A stretch of 64,000 nt of DNA from the NCBI GenBank assembly GCA_963995525.1, contig OZ023211.1:57982420-58046419 (forward strand), in the 5' to 3' direction. Shown piece by piece: positions 1 through 7,166 of this stretch. The notes under the pieces were generated by a model that saw only the letters and a program-made list of their open reading frames with translations, was not told the origin of the DNA and ran no database searches. The DNA comes from Escarpia spicata. Taxonomy: Eukaryota; Annelida; Polychaeta; Sabellida; Siboglinidae. Each line of letters opens with the position of its first letter. Positions within the stretch are counted from its first letter, which is position 1. Position numbers and translations under genes: made by a program.

Positions 1-70
1 CGACGCCGACGACGATGCGTTTAGCGTACGCGTCGAGTTCGAGGCGACGCAGCAGTTGGAACGTATCCAT
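1..70 (-). CDS. N-terminus of probable adenain-like maturation protease (cut by window edge)
   Basis: An ATG at 68-70 opens a frame that runs off the left edge after 23 codons. It begins MDTFQLLRRLELD and reaches the edge at IVVGV. In Polintons the cysteine protease that matures the capsid often lies next to the major capsid gene and starts with a short helix followed by a GV(F/Y) motif. Position and start fit this, but no catalytic residue is in view. A TATA-like TATACG lies about 25 nt upstream. The function is inferred from gene order and a short N-terminal resemblance only. Confidence 0.4.
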   Translation of the reverse strand, partial: MDTFQLLRRLELDAYAKRIVVGV

Positions 71-75
71 GGCGG

Positions 76-1383
76 TTACGACGTACAGTCGTATAGGACG
101 TTCCGGGTCCGATCGATCTCCATCACCGTCTCGAATTCCGCGTACACGACGACGTTCATCGGTCGGGGCAGCGGCGTCGAGAACTGCATGTCAGCGCCCA
201 CGGTCCCCTGACGCACGACGTTGAAATGGTCCCCGTCGCAACAGTCGGGGGTCAGGTCGAAAGCGAAGACGGTGTAGCCGGCTTCGAAGTCCGAGCGCGA
301 TATGTCGTTCCCCTCGTCTTCGCCCGCCTTTCCGGTGGCTTCGAAGAGATTCATGTAGCTTCGTATGCACCGGTGGTGCGGGAAGTCCGGCTGCAGCGGT
401 TTGCTCGGCACCTGACGTCCGTCGACGACGAGCGCGAGGTAGGTTATGTCGTTGTGCTGCGCGTTGAACGGATTTCTAGTGTAGTCTCCGTTGTAGGCGG
501 CGTTGTCGATCATCATCAGGATTATGCGTTTCGGAATCGCGCCCATGTACAGGTTCTCGTGCGTGTGCGATAGCGTACCCGCGGTTATCGAGAACGACTT
601 GCAGTCGACGCGGCGCATCGGAAACTTAGCCGTTCCCAAAGTCCACGCTTTGATGTGACCCAGCTGGACTTCCGGGTTCAACTTCACTTTTCGTACGTAC
701 AGGCAAATCGAGCGTATCACGATATGCCACCCCGGCGCGGCAGCCGCCTGGGCCATGAGCGCGAAGGCGTCCTTCGACTGGACCATGCGTATTTTCGTGT
801 CGACGCCGCTCGGTAGGAGGAGGTTTAGCGTAAACGCGTCGACGTGCGGGTGTCCTATCATCTCCACCTCGGCGCTGGCCGCCGTCAGATCGCGCCGCTC
901 TACGAACCCGGTGTTGTCGCCCGCGCGCGCGTTCATGTGTCCGGCGCTGTCTTTGTACCATAACGACCCCGTGAGATGCGATCGTTTCGCGTCGCTACCG
1001 TAACTCAGCAGGGTCTCGATGTAGGCCCGGTACGCGTACGTATTGGTCGACGGCGTCACGAGCGTACCGTTAAGCGACACGTCGATTTGACTGAACATCG
1101 AATGGAGGAAATTGTTGACCGGCGCCACGTTAGCGCCGGCCGCCAGATCGGTACCGTCCCCCTGAACCACTTTGAAGCGGACGTACGTTTGAAGGCTCGC
1201 CAGGTCCGTGTAGTCGTTACCCGACCCCGGAATGAGGAACTCGATGGGACCGCCGGCGTCGAGAGCCGTCAGCGGTTGGTAGACGGTCCACTGACTGCTC
1301 TCGACGCTCTTCTGCGTCACCGGTCCGGTGAACAGGTCCAGCTCGGCCTTCACGCCCTCGCACGCTGTCTTTACGAACGCCAT
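76..1383 (-). CDS. Polinton major capsid protein (double jelly-roll)
   Basis: A complete 435-residue frame. It belongs to the group often annotated in invertebrate genomes as F54H12.2-like, now recognised as the double-jelly-roll major capsid protein of Polintons/adintoviruses, which would build the icosahedral shell. The family-typical early segment GSGNDYTDL lies near residues 53-61, after an aromatic-rich strand region. The rest is an even mix of beta-strand-like segments with no transmembrane stretch. The length is close to the family norm, which suggests a full-length gene with no internal break. The protease gene follows 5 bp downstream and the pX-like gene is upstream. An AT-rich TATATT lies only about 15 nt before the ATG and a TATAAAG about 80 nt before it, so the promoter is uncertain. 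Confidence 0.9.
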   Translation of the reverse strand: MAFVKTACEGVKAELDLFTGPVTQKSVESSQWTVYQPLTALDAGGPIEFLIPGSGNDYTDLASLQTYVRFKVVQGDGTDLAAGANVAPVNNFLHSMFSQIDVSLNGTLVTPSTNTYAYRAYIETLLSYGSDAKRSHLTGSLWYKDSAGHMNARAGDNTGFVERRDLTAASAEVEMIGHPHVDAFTLNLLLPSGVDTKIRMVQSKDAFALMAQAAAAPGWHIVIRSICLYVRKVKLNPEVQLGHIKAWTLGTAKFPMRRVDCKSFSITAGTLSHTHENLYMGAIPKRIILMMIDNAAYNGDYTRNPFNAQHNDITYLALVVDGRQVPSKPLQPDFPHHRCIRSYMNLFEATGKAGEDEGNDISRSDFEAGYTVFAFDLTPDCCDGDHFNVVRQGTVGADMQFSTPLPRPMNVVVYAEFETVMEIDRTRNVLYDCTS

Positions 1384-1462
1384 CGTTACGCGTCGAATAT
1401 ATCGACCGGTCGACGCCCTCTCTTCCGTCTACTGACGGTCGTCGCCGCTCCACGAGGGTTCT

Positions 1463-1795
1463 TTATAGGCGGTCTTTTTTCAACCGTCTCTTCTTCTTCG
1501 GCGCCGGCCCTTTCAATAGGCCGTCGAGAAGATCGACGCCGGCCTCCTTCGCGCGTCGTTTTACCGACGCTTTCAGATTGCCGCCGCCGACGACGTCCCG
1601 CGCCACGTGCACGCCGGTTTTGAGCGCGCGTTTTCCCAACGCCATGGCGCCTCTCTTAAAAAGCGGCATGACGCTTCGAAACAGGCTCCCGAAGATATTA
1701 CCCAGACCGTGTCCTCGTTGACCCCGACCGCCGACGAAGACCGGTAGTTGACCGCCGACCTGTCGAACGTAGTACTCCTCGTACGGGTTCGGCAT
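1463..1795 (-). CDS. pX-like small basic virion core protein
   Basis: A 110-residue basic protein. After a Gly/Arg-rich segment (residues 22-31) comes an amphipathic stretch, GLGNIFGSLF then PLFKRGAMALGKRALKTG (about residues 30-61), and a Lys/Arg-rich tail ending in a KKKRRLKK cluster. The phrase PLFKxGAxALGKxALxTG is a hallmark of a small protein found in Polintons and adintoviruses and compared with adenovirus pX/core peptides. It probably condenses DNA or contacts membrane inside the virion. It sits between the minor and major capsid genes, as expected for a structural cluster. No TATA box is obvious at the usual distance. Confidence 0.75.
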   Translation of the reverse strand: MPNPYEEYYVRQVGGQLPVFVGGRGQRGHGLGNIFGSLFRSVMPLFKRGAMALGKRALKTGVHVARDVVGGGNLKASVKRRAKEAGVDLLDGLLKGPAPKKKRRLKKDRL

Positions 1796-1800
1796 GGTGG

Positions 1801-2688
1801 TTAAAACAATCTCGATTTACAGCTTCTGATGTGAAGCGTCGCCACTAGCTTTCCCCGCTCGAATGGTATCGGTTGACCGCAATCGTCTCTTATATCGACC
1901 TCGATCGTGTCGAATTGATGCCGCAGCAGCTTCACGTATTGGACGCGGTCGAACGTTTCCGAAATAACGCTACCGTTCGTACCGAAGACGGCGATGTTTC
2001 GAAGGAGCGGCGCGTACACGTCGCCGACGACGCGCGATTCCACGAGATCCGTGTACACGTACAGGGTGTCGACGCCCGCCTTCATATCCACCGTATTGCG
2101 ACCTTCGTACGCGAACGTGTACGCGGCGGGGCTGGTCTCGATAACGACGACTTCCGGTTCGGGGCCCATCATCGGAGGACTTACGATAACGTTCTTATGG
2201 AAACCTAGCACGCTCTTCAGACGGCTCGTATCGGGTAGGGTAAAGGCGACACCCGCCGACATACGCAGCGTCATTCGGTTAGAGACGCCACTGTACTCTA
2301 GACGCACCCTGACCTTATCGGTGCACAATTTCATTAGCGCCTCGTTGAGCTCGCGCAGTAGCACGTAAACGTTGTTGTAGAAACCGTGAGTAATCGTACC
2401 GTGTCGGTATACCCCGATACCGTCCATGGTCGTGAAAAGACCCATCTCACCTCGTGGCGCCGACAGGTAGAAGGTGGCGTCCGCCTCTCTCACGTTGTAC
2501 CACGTGTGCGGGTACTGTAGCGTTACCAGTCCGCATTCCCATTCTCCTCCAGGTAGGTCGAAACGTCGCGGCAGCGTCATGATGTAGTGCGTCAACGTAT
2601 TTTCGGGGTACCGCTTCATAGACGCGTTGCTCGGTAGCGTCAGGTAAAAGTCAGACGATACCGCCATCGTCTCGTCGTCGTCGACCAC
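1801..2688 (-). CDS. Polinton minor capsid (penton-like) protein
   Basis: A complete 295-residue frame. The N-terminal motif SDFYLTLPSNAS, then YPENT and QYPHTWYNV (residues 59-66), matches the conserved start of Polinton minor capsid proteins, single jelly-roll pentons that fill the vertices of the capsid. The second half has short beta-strand segments and ends in a basic tail. Two in-frame ATGs are possible, at 2688 and 2667. Both overlap the 3' end of the upstream membrane-protein gene, so the second start (MAVSSDFYLTL) is a fair alternative. The frame shows no break. Confidence 0.85.
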   Translation of the reverse strand: MVDDDETMAVSSDFYLTLPSNASMKRYPENTLTHYIMTLPRRFDLPGGEWECGLVTLQYPHTWYNVREADATFYLSAPRGEMGLFTTMDGIGVYRHGTITHGFYNNVYVLLRELNEALMKLCTDKVRVRLEYSGVSNRMTLRMSAGVAFTLPDTSRLKSVLGFHKNVIVSPPMMGPEPEVVVIETSPAAYTFAYEGRNTVDMKAGVDTLYVYTDLVESRVVGDVYAPLLRNIAVFGTNGSVISETFDRVQYVKLLRHQFDTIEVDIRDDCGQPIPFERGKLVATLHIRSCKSRLF

Positions 2689-3037
2689 CGCCGCTCATAG
2701 ACGGACTCGGGAGCAGGTAACCGAGACAGCTGCTCAACAGCGCCGTCCACAGATTGGAGTCGCCTTGCCCCCGCGTCAGATTGTATATACTAACGGCGAT
2801 GACGAAGTACAGGACGATGACCTGACAGAGGAATACGATTTCGGCCTTTGGGCATTCGTTACCGCAGAGCCGCCATGGATCGGGTTCGTGGACGGTGGAG
2901 TCGTCGGCGTTCTCGACGGCGTCGACGGAGTCCTCGTTGGTAGTCTTCGTCGGCTGCTCTGAACCAGTAGCGGCGTCGACGGAGTCCTCTTTGGTAGTCT
3001 TCTTCTTCTGCTCGTCCCTCGCCGCCGCCTCGTCCAT
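2651..3037 (-). CDS. Conserved small Polinton membrane protein
   Basis: A 128-residue protein. The long frame extends further upstream, but the ATG at 3035-3037 is chosen because a TATAAG lies 35 nt before it, the spacing seen for other genes here, and because upstream residues look like low-complexity read-through. Residues 1-55 are acidic and Thr-rich, with an internal duplication (TTKEDSVDAA / TTNEDSVDAV, residues 14-23 and 32-41). A hydrophobic segment spans about residues 66-86 and is followed by SIYNLTRG, NLWTALLSS and LGYLLP. This C-terminal arrangement is recurrent in small membrane proteins of metazoan Polintons. The role is not established; a virion membrane or entry-related role is possible. 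Its end overlaps the penton start by up to 38 nt. Confidence 0.7.
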   Translation of the reverse strand: MDEAAARDEQKKKTTKEDSVDAATGSEQPTKTTNEDSVDAVENADDSTVHEPDPWRLCGNECPKAEIVFLCQVIVLYFVIAVSIYNLTRGQGDSNLWTALLSSCLGYLLPSPSMSGGGRRRRDDGGIV

Positions 3038-3070
3038 CGCGCCACTGCGGTCTGCGGGTACAGCAGGGCC

Positions 3071-3079
3071 CCTTATACG
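3071..3079 (-). promoter_or_regulatory. TATA box of the small membrane protein gene
   Basis: On the minus strand this reads CGTATAAGG, in the short gap between integrase and the membrane-protein gene, 35 nt before the chosen ATG. It is one of five boxes at a similar distance in this element. Confidence 0.5.
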
Positions 3080-3153
3080 GGAGGAGCGACGTTCCCCTGC
3101 ATAAGCACGACTCGTGCAGTCGCCAGCATTCCTCGTGACGCGTCCAACGCATG

Positions 3154-4282
3154 CTATAGGTCCACCAGCGCCGCGGCGTCGATCCAACTGTTGAAGGAGG
3201 TCGTGTAACCGCTCCATTTCACGAGCGCCTCCGACCCGCCGCGACGACGCCGCCGCTGCAGAACCGCCTCCACTCGATATAGTTTGTCCTTCGGAACGAC
3301 TACGCGTTGTACTTCCTGTTCGTAGAAGGCGCCCTCTACCGGTGTCCCGGCGTCGTCCTTCAGGCGATAAACGGGCGGTTCGGATGGATGCACCTCTACG
3401 ACGGTGAAGAGCTCCTCGCTCCAATTAGGCATGTATCCTTTTTTGAAATGACCCCTCGTCTTACTGATACGCACGCGATCTCCTTCGCGAAGTTTCGGTT
3501 TTTTATCCCTACCGCCGCCGCCGTACAGGCGTTGCCATACGTCCTCCTGATTCGTCGCGTCGACTCTCGCCGGCGTCCTACCGATGCTTCGATGATAGGC
3601 GTTGTTGTACGAATGCACGAAATCCGGTAACGCCTCTACGTAGCGCAGCGTCTCGTGTTTCGTAAAATAGCGCCACATGCGCGTTTTCAAAGTCCTATTG
3701 AATCGTTCCACGACGCTCGCTTTAGTCTCCTCGTTATGCGTCACGAAATGATGAACGCCGCGACTCTTTAGGAACGTTTGCAGGGGTCGGTTCAGAAACT
3801 CGGTCCCCTTATCGGTCTGCAGCGCGTTCGGCGGCGCGTCGTTCAGCAGACGCGCGAAGGCCGCGACGAGCGACGCGCCGGACTTATTCTTCAACGGAAC
3901 GCACCACGCCCGCTTCGAAAACACGTCGATGACCGTCAATAGAAATGTTATACCGTCGTTGTTTTTTTTTTAACCTAGTCAGATCGACCAGATCGGCTTG
4001 CCACTGCTGGTTTTGACCGCCTACGATGACGCAACGTCGTTTGAAACGTCTTTTAACCGGTTTGTGTAGAGTATAAGCGTCCTGCGCCGCTAGCCACCTC
4101 TCGACATCCGGTCGTCGTCGTCCCCCCTTTGACGCCCGGTGCAACGCGTCGACGCCTCCGTAACTGCCCGCCCGTTTCGGATCGAAGTAGAGTTCATTCA
4201 GTTCAGCGTCGTCATCGTCGTCGTCGTTTCGTTTTCGAAGGTTTCGTTTTGGACGACGACGACGACTCCACCCGGACACCAT
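3154..4282 (-). pseudogene. Polinton retroviral-type integrase with chromodomain, frameshifted
   Basis: Reading from 4282: a basic and Asp-rich leader, then ELNELYFDP and GSYGGVDAL, typical of the Polinton integrase N-terminus, then QADLVDLTR with the first catalytic Asp. The frame is then lost at a run of ten T on the plus strand (3962-3971). Homology resumes in the next frame at TVIDVFSKRAW. The second Asp is in QTDKGTEF and the Glu in SVVERFNRTLK, about 35 residues apart, so the rve catalytic triad is present. A chromodomain-like end follows (ALVKWSGY, NSWIDAAAL). The family joins the linear element to host DNA with short target duplications. The start at 4282 is chosen because a TATATAA lies 38 nt upstream; an ATG at 4306 would only add a valine run. 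The frameshift may be a true mutation or a homopolymer sequencing error. Confidence 0.85.
3962..3971. other. Homopolymer T10 at the integrase frameshift
   Basis: Ten T on the plus strand (A on the coding strand) mark the exact place where integrase homology moves from one frame to another. This supports a single-base length change in the run. Confidence 0.75.
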
Positions 4283-4319
4283 GACGACGACGACGACGAC
4301 GACCAATGAACGACGAATA

Positions 4320-4327
4320 TTATATAG
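4320..4327 (-). promoter_or_regulatory. TATA box of the integrase gene
   Basis: CTATATAA on the minus strand, 38 nt before the ATG at 4280-4282. This spacing is the main reason for choosing that start. Confidence 0.5.
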
Positions 4328-4391
4328 AGAGCGATAACCGCGATGACGATGAGACCGACGACGGCGACCGTTCGTTGTATCGACGGCATCG

Positions 4392-5111
4392 TCACATCGA
4401 TTCCCACCCGTCCAACGCTCTCTTTCTAGAACGTCGTCTTCGCACCGCCTTCCCCGCTGAACTGACCGATCCCGCCTCCTCCTCTTCTCTTGACCGCCGC
4501 CGCCGTCGCTCCATGTACTCCCGATAGCGCGGGTTGCCGACGAACTCCATAGGAATGTTCATACCCTTCATACTCAACCCGAAAGCGTGCCATCTTAGGG
4601 GCTGCGTCGTCTTCGTTCTCGTTCGCATGAGATCGTTCACTAGATCGACCATGTTACTCCCCGCGATCGTTTTACCGTCGTACACGAATTCGCCGCGTTC
4701 GTTCCATCGACACAACGGATCGGCTTTCATTTTCGCGATAAGTAGACTCGCCTTCCCTTTCAGCGTTTTCGGCATGCTGGCTACGATTTCGCGCTCTACG
4801 GCCTCCGACGATGGCGGCGCCGCCGCCGTGACCTGTGGTATATCGCCGCCGTCGGCGTTGACCATCGACACGCGTACCGGTTGCGCCGTTCGAGCCGCCT
4901 CTATAGTGTTGTAGCGACTCAGCAGCTGATTGTACGACACCACCTTATCGCGTTCGGATAAATCCGATCGCTCTAGAATATCTTTCATGTCGCTGTCCAG
5001 GCTACTCAGTACACGTGATCGGGGCGTGCTGCTCGACGACGGCTGCTGCGATTGAAGGAGACTTTCCACCAATCGCGGGTCGACCAACGCCATCTTCTTC
5101 GCGTACTGCAT
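4392..5111 (-). CDS. Conserved Polinton protein of unknown function, 239 aa
   Basis: A complete frame starting MQYAKKMALVDPRLVESLLQ. Residues about 38-72 (SSLDSDMKDILERSDLSERDK then YNQLLSRY) are charged and helical, and this arrangement recurs in a protein found in many animal Polintons. A Ser/Pro/Ala-rich linker follows, then a more compact C-terminal segment with CRWNERGEFVYDGK and a final Arg/Glu-rich tail with clusters RRRRRSREEEE and RRRRSRKR. No enzyme motif is seen, so a structural or DNA-associated role is only a guess. It starts 3 bp after the stop of the 136-aa gene and has no TATA box of its own at the usual distance, so it may be transcribed with that neighbour. Confidence 0.6.
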   Translation of the reverse strand: MQYAKKMALVDPRLVESLLQSQQPSSSSTPRSRVLSSLDSDMKDILERSDLSERDKVVSYNQLLSRYNTIEAARTAQPVRVSMVNADGGDIPQVTAAAPPSSEAVEREIVASMPKTLKGKASLLIAKMKADPLCRWNERGEFVYDGKTIAGSNMVDLVNDLMRTRTKTTQPLRWHAFGLSMKGMNIPMEFVGNPRYREYMERRRRRSREEEEAGSVSSAGKAVRRRRSRKRALDGWESM

Positions 5112-5114
5112 CGA

Positions 5115-5525
5115 TTAACCCCCGATGATCTGTTTGAGTAGTGGCAGGAGAACGGTGCTCGCTAACGGCGCTAGCAGGGCCGTCAGAAAACCACCCGCCC
5201 CCGTTTGCAAGATGGCTCGCTTCCGCTTCACCGGAATTCGTTTGTTGACCAGGTCACGCAGGTGATCTCTGTATTTCGTCAACACGCGTTTCTGCTTCGG
5301 CGACACCTTCACGTTCCCTCTCAGAATATTGTACGCGCAATCGCATAGACTACATATGAGACCGACCTCCGAGTGGGCGAGAACGGCTTTTCGCAGATCG
5401 ATGTTCCGCTTATGTCTATCCATCAACTGCTGGGCGAAAATGTGTCTCTTCAGGCGTTGCTCCGAAAACGTCGTCGCCGCCTTCGGTCGTCGCTTCGCCG
5501 CTACCACCGCTCGTCTTCCCGTCAT
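5115..5525 (-). CDS. Conserved Polinton protein, basic with hydrophobic C-terminus, 136 aa
   Basis: A basic N-terminus leads into a helical, charged middle (NVKVSPKQKRVLTKYRDHL) and KRIPVKRKR, then ends in a hydrophobic tail with GAGGFLTALLAPLAS and LLPLLKQIIGG. The pairing of a basic body with a terminal GGFLxALLxPL segment recurs in a small unnamed protein of animal Polintons. It could bind DNA or membrane, but I cannot assign a function. A TATAAG lies 36 nt upstream of the ATG, inside the end of the ATPase gene, and the 239-aa gene follows after 3 bp. Confidence 0.6.
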   Translation of the reverse strand: MTGRRAVVAAKRRPKAATTFSEQRLKRHIFAQQLMDRHKRNIDLRKAVLAHSEVGLICSLCDCAYNILRGNVKVSPKQKRVLTKYRDHLRDLVNKRIPVKRKRAILQTGAGGFLTALLAPLASTVLLPLLKQIIGG

Positions 5526-5559
5526 ACCGACTAATGCGTACGCGGCGACGTCCCTCTCT

Positions 5560-5568
5560 ACTTATAGT
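5560..5568 (-). promoter_or_regulatory. TATA box of the 136-aa gene
   Basis: ACTATAAGT on the minus strand, 36 nt before the ATG at 5523-5525. It overlaps the stop codon of the upstream ATPase frame. Confidence 0.5.
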
Positions 5569-6191
5569 TGACCACCCTTCCGTACGTAGACGTACTGAAG
5601 GGGTTCGTCCGGAAATATACACATACGCAGGCGCATGTACTCTTCCGTTTCCTGTTTCAGGTCGACGAAGAGATAGCCGTACGCCGTCGACGTCGCGTCT
5701 TTGAAAGACTCTATCATGTACTTGACCTCTCCCGGATACATATGTTTCGCTAGGTGACCTACTTGACCAACGTCTCGGGGGTTCTTAAATAGCGCTAAGT
5801 ATTGGGCGTTCAGGCTGATTGTGCGGTTTTCTCCCCCTTTCGGAAACATGTTCTGTCGGAGTTGTACGACCGACGTATTACAATGATGACTTTTTTTAGT
5901 AAATAGCGCCGTCACCCCGCTATCGGCTTCCTCCATGAGGTCGTCGAGTACTAAAAGCGTCCTCTTTTTACCGCCTAAATGCGTCGTAGTCGGCAGGCCA
6001 TCTACGAACTCTATTTCCGGAGACATAGACGCGTAGGCGGTCTGTCACTGCCCGTAACACCACAGGACTTTTTCGGGCGCCGGATCGATCATAGCGCGTC
6101 GTATCAGACGGTCGACGAACGTCGTCTTACCGCATCCCGTAGGCCCTGATACTATACACGTAAACGGATGCTTCAACAACGGTCCGCCCAT
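5562..6191 (-). pseudogene. Genome-packaging ATPase (A32/FtsK-HerA type) with in-frame stop
   Basis: The frame begins at the ATG 6189-6191. A Walker A motif GPTGCGKTTF lies near residues 16-25 and a Walker B-like LLVLDDLM about 80 residues later, followed by segments typical of Polinton ATPases (KKSHHCNTSVV, QNMFPKG, LNAQYLALFKNPRD). The family pumps the genome into the capsid. A single TGA at 6045-6047 (codon 49) interrupts the frame, and homology continues in the same frame on both sides. An internal ATG would give only the 154-residue part lacking Walker A. The total length of about 210 codons is normal. The stop may be a real inactivating mutation or an assembly error. A TATAAAG lies 37 nt upstream of the ATG. 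Confidence 0.85.
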
Positions 6192-6219
6192 TTTCACGAC
6201 TGATACTGGCTGATGTTTT

Positions 6220-6672
6220 TTACGCGTCTTTATAAACGTCGCGCACCTCCATCAACAGTTTACCGAGCTTGTTCTCTCCCTCAACGTCCCCAATCCTGGT
6301 ACCCCAGAACCCCTCCCTACTCGGCACCCACTCCACCAATTCGGCGTCCCCGGTGGCCAACAGATCGGCCTTCAACTCCCCGCCGAACTTACTCATCAAC
6401 AGGCCCTTCATACAAGCGACCCTAACGACGTTCCATTCGGTTCCCGTTCTCTTTTTTCGAATACCGTAACTGAGTCGTTTCGCTGCGTATGGCGATCGCG
6501 CACTTTTGATACACGCGGCGCATGCGAGGTCTTCGTTGAACATCGCTTTCCTATACTGATAGGCGTGCTCGACGGATCGGAAGACCCGACCGTACGCCGT
6601 CAATCGGCACCTGTACATATTCGACAAGAAGGAGCGCGAGCCGCCAAACTTTATAGGTTCCGACGACAACAT
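6220..6672 (-). CDS. NADAR / YbiA-like (DUF1768) domain protein as Polinton cargo
   Basis: A complete 150-residue single-domain protein. Motifs in order: FLSNMY (about residues 15-20), SVEHAYQYRKA (33-43), AAKRLSYG (63-70), a W..VR..CMKGLL..KF block (80-97), LLATGDAELVEW (104-115) and FWG (122-124). These are the conserved blocks of the NADAR family (YbiA, DUF1768), and the length fits a stand-alone domain. Family members act on N-glycosidic bonds of ADP-ribose-type or riboflavin-intermediate substrates, and some reverse guanine ADP-ribosylation of DNA. It is the outermost gene, next to the element end, transcribed inward, with a strong TATATAAG 32 nt before the ATG. It is not part of the usual Polinton core set, so it looks like acquired cargo. 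Its substrate cannot be read from sequence. Confidence 0.85.
   Translation of the reverse strand: MLSSEPIKFGGSRSFLSNMYRCRLTAYGRVFRSVEHAYQYRKAMFNEDLACAACIKSARSPYAAKRLSYGIRKKRTGTEWNVVRVACMKGLLMSKFGGELKADLLATGDAELVEWVPSREGFWGTRIGDVEGENKLGKLLMEVRDVYKDA
6228..6236 (-). promoter_or_regulatory. TATA box of the packaging ATPase gene
   Basis: TTTATAAAG on the minus strand, about 37 nt before the ATG of the ATPase and just inside the 3' end of the NADAR gene. Confidence 0.5.
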
Positions 6673-7166
6673 GACTACTACCGATAAACCGCTACCGACA
6701 CCGCTTATATAGTCACATATGGCGCATCTAAAAAGGTGCCGACGTACGGATTCGGACCCGAAATCTTTCGATCCCTAGTCGAACGCGCTCCCAGGAGAGC
6801 TAATCCGGCGCCGGCGTCTATGAGTGGTTTTATCTCGGTTAAATACGCTTTGATCACTAGTCGTTGATCGCTTGGGACGTTGATCGCTAGGGGTAAACTG
6901 GGTTAATCGCTAGATGGCGCCTTAATATTATCAGTTACTGGATTAACCGCTAGGTGGCACCTCTACAGCATCAATCAAAAGTGACAGGCCATCAATCACG
7001 TTTTTTATAACTAGGTTCCCGATTTCTCTCGGGTTACACAAAACCCTTTGATCTTTTTTTTATAACTAGGTTCCCGAAAAAGATAAGGACTTTTTTTATG
7101 CACGTAGTTAGGCCTAAAGTAGGTCAAAAAGGGGCGGGGCGAGCGCGTGTGTGCCCTATATACTAC
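6673..7166. repeat. Polinton subterminal/terminal noncoding region with internal repeats
   Basis: No gene is seen. Four degenerate copies of a GTTgATCGCTaGG-like motif lie at about 6860-6960, two of them followed by TGGCRCC. A perfect 22-bp direct repeat ending CTAGGTTCCCGA lies at 7001-7022 and 7056-7077. The last 40 bp are GC-rich, then CCTATATACTACT. This is the expected place for half of the terminal inverted repeat; the other half is outside the window. Confidence 0.6.
6704..6712 (-). promoter_or_regulatory. TATA box of the NADAR gene
   Basis: CTATATAAG on the minus strand, 32-40 nt before the ATG at 6670-6672. It is the best match to a TATA consensus in the element. Confidence 0.6.

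Larger units (their letters stand above)
1..7166 (-). mobile_element. Polinton/Maverick (adintovirus-like) element, right-hand part
   Basis: This is a block of tightly packed genes, all on the minus strand. It has the core set of metazoan Polintons: double-jelly-roll capsid protein, penton-like minor capsid protein, pX-like core protein, chromodomain integrase, A32/FtsK-type packaging ATPase and the start of a protease. No protein-primed polymerase B is visible, so the element must continue left of the window. It is clearly richer in GC and CpG than the AT-rich DNA that follows. The right end is placed at about 7150-7170, where coding sequence of a pogo-like transposase begins abruptly. The terminal repeat partner and the target duplication lie outside the window, so the exact end is not fixed. 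Integrase and ATPase are broken, so this copy is probably not autonomous. Confidence 0.88.

Noticed and set aside
226..2368. Plus-strand frames across the capsid genes
   Set aside because: They are shadows of the minus-strand capsid genes, caused by GC-rich codon bias. None resembles a known protein.
2651..3424. Full 257-codon version of the small membrane protein
   Set aside because: The upstream half overlaps the integrase chromodomain on the same strand in another frame and is Arg/Ser low-complexity. The TATA spacing supports the start at 3037.
3962..3971. Programmed frameshift in integrase
   Set aside because: Possible in principle, but no family precedent is known to me and the ATPase is also broken, so mutation or sequencing error is simpler.
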